DNA from: Hawksworthiomyces lignivorus
Taxonomy: Eukaryota; Ascomycota; Sordariomycetes; Ophiostomatales; Ophiostomataceae
DNA length: 64,000 nucleotides
Assembly (NCBI GenBank): GCA_002917075.1
Contig: NTMA01000004.1
Location: forward strand, 434,001 to 498,000
Reading direction: 5' to 3'
The notes under the pieces are model-generated. The model made no database searches. It worked only from the letters and a program-made list of their open reading frames with translations, and was not told the DNA's origin. Positions 58,260 through 64,000 of the stretch are shown in pieces. Position 1 is the first letter of the stretch. Every line of letters starts with the position of its first letter. The translations under genes and the position numbers were made by a program.

Positions 58260-58988
58260 TCAGCTGGCGGTCTGGGCCAGGCGGCTGGGGAAGAACTGGA
58301 AGATGAGCAGCTTGTCTGTGTCCTCGTCGATGGCCAGGAACTCTTGGAAGCCGGCCTTCTTCATCACGCCCTGGCTGCTCTTGTTCCAGTCCGGCACGAT
58401 GCCCGTCAGCTTCTCCTCCACGACGGGCGTCTTGCCGTCGGCGCCCTTGGGCCCCTCGTCCCATCCCTTGGGGAGCGTCTCCCGCGTCACCTCCAGGGGC
58501 ACGGGCGCCGCCGGCCGGGGCAGCGCCGCGTACAGGGTGAGGAAGCCGCGCACAAACTCGGTCGCGTAGCCCTTGCCCCAGTGCGCGCTGTGGAACATGT
58601 AGCCGATCTCCGGCCAGCCAAAGGGGCCGCGGAACAGGTGCACGCCGCCGATGCCGATGAGGCGGTTGTCGCCGGCCGCCCGGAGGCAGATGGCGCAGTT
58701 GAACGTGGAGGCGTCGTTGGGCGGCAGGAACGGCGTCAGGCGCGTCAGCGACTCGGCCTCGTCCTTGTCCACCATCCCGCGCTTAGTGTTGGCCATAACT
58801 TCCGGCTGCGTGCGCAGCTCGTGCAGCGCCGCCAGGTCCTCGGCCGCCAGCGGCCGGATGACCAGGCGCTCCGTCGTCAGCACCGCGCGCGCAGAATTGG
58901 GCGGCAGCGGCAGCGTGGGCAGCGTGGTCAGGATCGTCACCCAGTCCGCCCGCTCCTCGCTGCCTCTCTCGTTGCTTGGTGGCGCCAT
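58260..58988 (-). CDS. GNAT acetyltransferase (RimJ/RimL type)
   Basis: Single-exon gene, 242 aa, of the Acetyltransf_3 group that acetylates protein N-termini or small amines. The domain starts at LTTERLVIRPLAAEDLAAL, continues with the acceptor-side loop, then IGIGGVHLF and PEIGYMFHSAHWGKGYATEFV, in which WGKGYA is the acetyl-CoA-binding motif. A Pro/Lys-rich insert of about 50 residues lies between the GNAT beta5 region and the closing NKSSQGVMKKAGF, which is otherwise typical (N...S..vleK.GF). No signal peptide. GC-rich coding sequence. The substrate is unknown. Confidence 0.9.
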   Translation of the reverse strand: MAPPSNERGSEERADWVTILTTLPTLPLPPNSARAVLTTERLVIRPLAAEDLAALHELRTQPEVMANTKRGMVDKDEAESLTRLTPFLPPNDASTFNCAICLRAAGDNRLIGIGGVHLFRGPFGWPEIGYMFHSAHWGKGYATEFVRGFLTLYAALPRPAAPVPLEVTRETLPKGWDEGPKGADGKTPVVEEKLTGIVPDWNKSSQGVMKKAGFQEFLAIDEDTDKLLIFQFFPSRLAQTAS

Positions 58989-59893
58989 GGGAATCTCTTA
59001 ATTTGCTCTCGTTGTCACTACTCCGTAGTAACAATTGTTATCAGTATTTTACTCTTGTCTGCGCTTATTGTTTGCGCACCAGAATCTTCTCAGTCGTTCG
59101 GTTTGCTCTACTCCAAGTCTTCGGTGCTCTCTCTTTTGTTTTCTGTTGGCTTTTATTTTTGTCTCGACCACAGACGTCCCTTATATAGCTCGAGTCGACA
59201 AAGATAATATACGAGAGAAGACAGTTATAGTATCTTATCTGTATATTGCGCGATGTCGGGTCATTGCTGCAGTCTCGTATTATTTCACAGCTATCCAGTC
59301 TAAGGTGCTTCAACTGCCTACTTGGGAAAGCCTACCGTGGCAGCCTACCAAACGGTGACTTCGTAATTTTCCCCGTCTTACCGCCAGGGCTTTGGCCCCC
59401 TCTTAGACTAACCCCGGCGGCCTTCCGAATGTCTGCTCCGTATCCCCGTACCAAATGTACGATTCATACCTACATGCGACAGTTTCTTTTGATACCTTAA
59501 GGGCCACAATCGCCGCATTGCGACCAAGTTGGATTTTTTTGCTCCCCTGATTGTCTGAGAGTGCAAAGGCGTCCTTCAGACATAGCCCAGCAACAAAGGT
59601 TCCGTGATCGTAACGCAGCACCATGTCACCGTGCCAATACGACAGTCAGAGTGGTCTTCGTCTTTATTTAGAAAAGTTTTTTCGTATTTTTTTTTAGACT
59701 CCTCTTCTCGTCAAAAAGAGCTAATGCTAGAGAAACCATTTCCGTGGCCGTAAATAGAAACACCAAAGAAAAACCACTACAACCAAATACATCCGCAGCG
59801 AATTTCCCGCAAGCCAAAGATGCTGTCCCATCTTTTTTTTGTTCAATGCTCCATCCGTCCACCTGCTGCAGCCGCCCCTGCTGGCACATTCCT
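58989..59893. other. Intergenic region between GNAT and eL20
   Basis: 905 bp, AT-rich. It holds the GNAT promoter with a TACTCCGTA motif at 59019-59027, and the eL20 3' flank. Short frames are unsupported. Confidence 0.5.
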
Positions 59894-61097
59894 CTAAGCA
59901 AACGTTGCCGGGCGCTTGGCGCTGAAGATCTTCTTGGTAGAGATCTTGGGGACGCGGTGGGGAAGGGGGAAGGTCAGCTTCTTGGTGATGAGCTGCTTGA
60001 TGTATGGTCTCTTGACGTCATCGGTCTTCTCAAGCTCAACGACGCGGAGAATCTATGTTTTTGGTCAGCAAATGTACTTTGTTCGTGTTCTCTTTTCATA
60101 CGTGTCAAAGCGGCAAACATACGTGAATCGACCGGAAGCGGGCACGGTGGCGGGCGGCCATGTCGGAGTACAGGGCCTCGACAGCGGCGGTTCTGCTCAG
60201 CTCGCGGTACTCCTTGTACATGTTGTGGGTACCTGACCGAGAGTCGTAGCGGATCCAGATGCCGAAGTTCTTGACCTTCAGGGGGTGCTTCTCGCTGATC
60301 TGTTTCGGGGCATTAGTATCATTCGTCATTCTCCGAGGTCTTCCAGTGTCGGAAGAGCGGAAATCCAATCTCGACGCGAGCGATGTCTCAACATACCGCG
60401 TTGACAGCGACAATCTCACCGGTGGCCTTCTTGACCTTCTTCAGACCGCGCAAGAAGTACCAGTACCGGGACTTGGCAACGACCGTGTTGGGGGCGAAGA
60501 TGCGCATGCGGTAGAGAGCGGGAGTCGGGTTGGACTCGGTCGGCTGGTGCCGGCCGATGACCTGGTATTCCTGAAGACGGCCTGAGAATATTGTCAGTTA
60601 GGAAACTTCAGACTGGCTGGGAACCAAAATCGATCGCCCGTCTCAAAGTGGTATCTCTCTCGATGTTGCATTCGCGGAGACCAGAGCCAAAACTGAAATA
60701 GCGCCAAAGGGGGAGTCGAAGATTAAAGCAGAAAGCAAACAGAGTCGGCGATCGTGAAGTGCGATTCTTTTCCAACAGCCCAAAATCTTTCATGTCGTCT
60801 TCTTTCCCTAGGTCTCCTTCTTCCTCAAGACCGTTGATGCGTAGTCGAAAGCATCGCGTGCCGGAAGACTCGAATCCCACGCCTAGTCGAATCAATTCAT
60901 GGTGAATAAAATTGGAATTGCTTTCAGAAGGCAGTTGCTCGTATGACGTCTCTCAATATCGAATGTCCGCTCCGTTGCTCTCTTCTTCATCGTGTCCCCC
61001 CTTTACACCGGCTCCAATAAAGTCGGCTCTGGTCGCGCTCCCCATCTGCGGACATCGAAAGGATCCTAAGTAGAAAGAACAGCAGAAGCTTACCCAT
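59894..61097 (-). CDS. RPL20: 60S ribosomal protein eL20 (L18a)
   Basis: Structural protein of the large ribosomal subunit. Minus-strand exons are 61094-61097, 60397-60581, 60123-60299 and 59894-60052, giving 174 aa, the usual length. After splicing, the 4-nt first exon supplies ATG G, giving the N-terminus [12 protein letters not shown]. The protein continues with [51 protein letters not shown] and the [18 protein letters not shown] segment. The first intron is 512 nt, far longer than the others, a common feature of ribosomal protein genes and possibly regulatory. Divergent from the Csn12-like gene. Confidence 0.96.
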
Positions 61098-61725
61098 CTT
61101 TGAAATGAATATTAGTATGATTGGATGTCTAGAAGAGTAGTAGGTTTGAGTGATGGAATGCCTCTCACCTTGAAATGATTTCGTAGATACTTGGTGGTCG
61201 TCGAAATTTTGATGGTCTAGTTGCAATTTTTTTTTTTCCCGCTGAAATCCACGAAACCATTTGGTGGTAGTCCATTTTTGGGGCTTACAACCCACGCTCA
61301 AGAAAAAATTGTGCGTCGGATGAGACATTAATCCGTCCCGGAAGAAAACCAAAAAAAAGGCGGGGCTCTCTGAAGTGCCTTCAATTTGGAGTGGGTCTTG
61401 GGTTGGGCTCTCACAGCCAATAATATGCGTAGTTGTCTGCAGCTCTTTTCCGTCCAAGCTTTTGGTGAAGCTGCTGCTGCTGGAAAGGCCAAGACCAGAA
61501 GGTCTTACCATGGGGCAATGACTAGTGCCAGAGCTGCCTCTGAGATGACGGCAGTGGCTAAAGACCAGGACAAAAAGCAAAACAAAAATCCTCCAGTTTT
61601 GATGCCTTTGTATGTACAGCTTCTGACAAGACGATTCTTCTAAGAACGGAATATACTGAGTCGTTCTCATTTCATAACCACTACCGTCCTTTCACAAGGC
61701 AACTGCGAGCGCTGGTTCCGGAATC
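61098..61725. promoter_or_regulatory. Divergent promoter of eL20 and Csn12-like genes
   Basis: 628 bp between the two starts, with T-tracts near 61230 and pyrimidine-rich stretches. Frames on both strands here are not supported as genes. Confidence 0.55.
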
Positions 61726-63481
61726 ATGGACCGCCTGTTTCGCGAGTTCGGCCAGGTCGTGAGCTCCGGCAACGGCACGGCGTTGGCCGCTACGTTATCG
61801 CTGCAAGCTCCATCTGACGATCCAAACAGGCTCCGGAACATTTGGAATAGTGCCAATCATCACGATGCGAAGTCAGTGATCAAACGCAAAATTCAGAATA
61901 ACACAGATGCGCTTGATCACAGTGAATTGCAAGGGTGGACAGAGGTCTACTACGCCTACTGGAAGGCCATAGGAGAGATCTTGCTTATGAATGACCAAGA
62001 GCAGCACAGTGGAAGTAGAGAGCAGGTACTGGCATTGCCACCTTTGATGCGTAAAGACGCACTGCGTGTGTTTGGTTCGTTTTCAAACGTCTGACAGCCC
62101 TCATAGTCATCTTGGACCAAAGTATACGAGGCCTGGAAGGATCTGATCAATGCGATCCACAGAGGCTACACAAACCATGGGTTTGAGGCCTGGACAATCC
62201 CAGTTCTGTACGTCACGGGAAACTCGTTGCGGATTTTTGCCGTCAAGGCGGACGACGAGCGCAACGCTTCGACGAACTACTCTGGCGAGGCCTCCTTTCA
62301 GGACGACTTCGACGCCGAGAACGAGAAGCATCAGCTGTTGGAAGACTGTGCGCGGCAGCTGAATCGTCTATTTCAGCTGTGCTTGAGTGACCGGTGCGTA
62401 GTTTATCACCTCGTAGCATTCTTTCGCAGCGCTGTCCTAACATATTGGTTTGTAGATCTCAGGATATTACAAACTCGAGGAAATGGGGCATCTACGGCGT
62501 CATCAACCTTCTCTTCAAGACATATTTCAAGCTCAATTCAGCAGGACTGTCGAGAAATATTCTGAGAGCGCTCACCGCATACAAAGGCGACATGCCTAGC
62601 CTGGATCGCTTCCCCAAATCTCAACGGGTTACGTTCAAATACTACGAAGGCGTGCTGTCTTTTCTTGAGGAGAACTATGCAGATGTGAGCTGGCATGCCG
62701 CTTCATTACATGCCACACATTGGGTTTCTTATGTTGTTAACATATTCTTTTCTCTAGGCCGAGAAGCATCTAACGGAAGCATGGCAGCTGTGTTACAAAC
62801 ACTCAACAAGGAACAAGGAGTACGTTCAGATCTTCCACGCCAGCTCTGCTGCTCTTCTTGAAAGTTAGACTACTACTAACAGCCCGATAGGCTGATTCTT
62901 ACCTATTTGATCCCATGCCATCTGATTACTACACACACCTTGCCCAGCAAGGAATTGCTCGAGCCTTTCCCTCGGCTGCAGAAGCTTTTCTCGCCGCTTT
63001 CAGAATGTATCAAGAAAGGAAACCTTCACGCCTTTGACCTGGCGCTGCAGGAGGGCGAGGAGGAGTTTGTCAAGCGACGCATCTACCTGACGCTGGAGCG
63101 AGGACGTGACATCGCGCTGCGCAACCTGCTGCGCAAAGTCTTCGTGGCTGGCGGCTTCGAAGAACCAGCCGAACCGGGTGCGGCACCGGTACGGCGAACG
63201 CGCGTGCCCGTCGCCCAGTTCGCCACTGCTCTGAAATTCGGCAGTCAGGAAACTCTAGACCCAGATGAGGTGGAGTGCTTTCTGGCCAACATGATATACA
63301 AGGTGAGCTTTGTTGCATGGTTCAGTCGAACAAGATAACTCTTTCCGCTCCTACATTCATCTCTCTAAGCATGGCATTTATTAACCTACATGTCCAGAAT
63401 CTCATGAAGGGATACATTCACCGTGAACGAGCGATCGTTGTTTTGAGCAAGGCAGAGGCATTCCCAGGAACAGGCGTATAA
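61726..63481 (+). CDS. CSN12: PCI-domain protein, Csn12/Thp3-associated type
   Basis: Homologue of COP9-signalosome-associated Csn12, which in yeast also works with Thp3 in transcription-coupled mRNA processing. Exons are 61726-62025, 62107-62393, 62456-62684, 62758-62819, 62891-63302 and 63398-63481, giving 457 aa. The helical-repeat half includes [16 protein letters not shown] and [18 protein letters not shown]. The middle has [20 protein letters not shown], and junction-spanning AEKHLTEAW and [14 protein letters not shown]. The C-terminal PCI winged helix ends in [20 protein letters not shown]. The last exon codes for only 27 residues. The splice choice at 62106/62107 rests on frame and on [10 protein letters not shown], less certain than the others. 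Confidence 0.9.
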
Positions 63482-64000
63482 GGAGACAAAAGTCAAACAT
63501 TATTTACGAGCAAACGACAAAGAAAAGAACACGAGTCCTTTAGCACCATGTATTATTATAGCGCTGTTGTCATCATTATTTTGCATCTGCAGAGACACAA
63601 TAGAAAAGCTGCTTCTATGTTCCTTCTGATGTATTTGTTTGCATCTCTTGAGAACTACATGACGGCTAGGCTACATGCAAACTGCAGTTCATTGTATGTT
63701 CACTGGGCAAACGAGTTCCTAAATAATGCTATTTTTTCTTTCAGATATCGATGCAAAACAATGTTTCTTTTAGACAAGTACAATTGAGTTGCAAGCCTCC
63801 AGCAAGTAAAGTGCAAAGAGGAAAATAAAATTAAAAATATTAAAAATATTAAAAAAAAATCGAAGCTCATGTGATAGATTGCTAGGCGGCAAGGAGCCAA
63901 CTTCAATATGCGGACAAAACAACACGTATCAACCAATTTTTGAACCAGAAGAGGCAGAAGAAAGAAACATAGACTAAAAAGGGAGCAACAGACGCTGAGG
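63482..64000. other. AT-rich window end
   Basis: About 520 bp after the Csn12-like stop. It includes an A/T repeat (AAATATT units) near 63828-63858. No gene is supported. Confidence 0.5.

Noticed and set aside
58248..59207. 319-codon plus-strand frame over the GNAT gene
   Set aside because: The opposite strand encodes an unmistakable GNAT; this frame is its GC-driven shadow.

Overview
The window is a piece of a filamentous ascomycete genome (Pezizomycotina, probably Sordariomycetes/Hypocreales). The evidence is short GT-AG introns of 37-120 nt with CTAAC/CTGAC branch sites, Zn2Cys6 regulators with the fungal_trans domain, TRI12-type and Dal5-type MFS carriers, WSC-domain and sedolisin proteins, an intron-bearing tRNA-Leu, and clearly fungal housekeeping proteins (eL20, Gcn5, Ost5, Rad1, Csn12-like). 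The order-level guess is inference. I worked out exon structures by hand from reading-frame continuity. In every spliced intact model the exon lengths sum to a multiple of three and family motifs continue across the junctions.

Layout. (1) 0.5-9.1 kb is a small accessory cluster: two short-chain dehydrogenases divergent from one promoter, a Zn2Cys6 activator and a TRI12-like efflux carrier. (2) 10.5-12.7 kb holds a secreted sedolisin. (3) 12.7-23.6 kb is gene-poor, with only a GC-rich two-WSC membrane protein and a truncated carboxylesterase. It has a G21 homopolymer and no recognisable transposon. (4) 23.7-41.0 kb is a second accessory block: secreted copper amine oxidase, kinase-like protein, secreted amidase, tRNA-Leu(CAG), a decayed Dal5-type permease, a fructosyl-amino-acid/sarcosine-type FAD oxidase, an acyl-CoA ligase ending in a peroxisomal -ARL signal, and a CTF1/AmdR-like Zn2Cys6 regulator divergent from the ligase. 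(5) From about 43.9 kb to the end the content is conserved core: Rad1, Ost5, Gcn5, a conserved fungal protein, a DUF7514-like protein with an RD-rich tail, a GNAT, ribosomal protein eL20 and a Csn12-like PCI protein.

How the genes may work together. Block 1 looks like a regulated oxidoreductase-plus-efflux unit of the kind that detoxifies or modifies a small molecule. Block 4 reads as nitrogen scavenging: extracellular amine and amide breakdown, a carrier (now broken), intracellular oxidation of a secondary or glycated amine, CoA activation of an acid in the peroxisome, and a local regulator. Its joint function is inferred from gene content only and is the best candidate here for an undescribed system.
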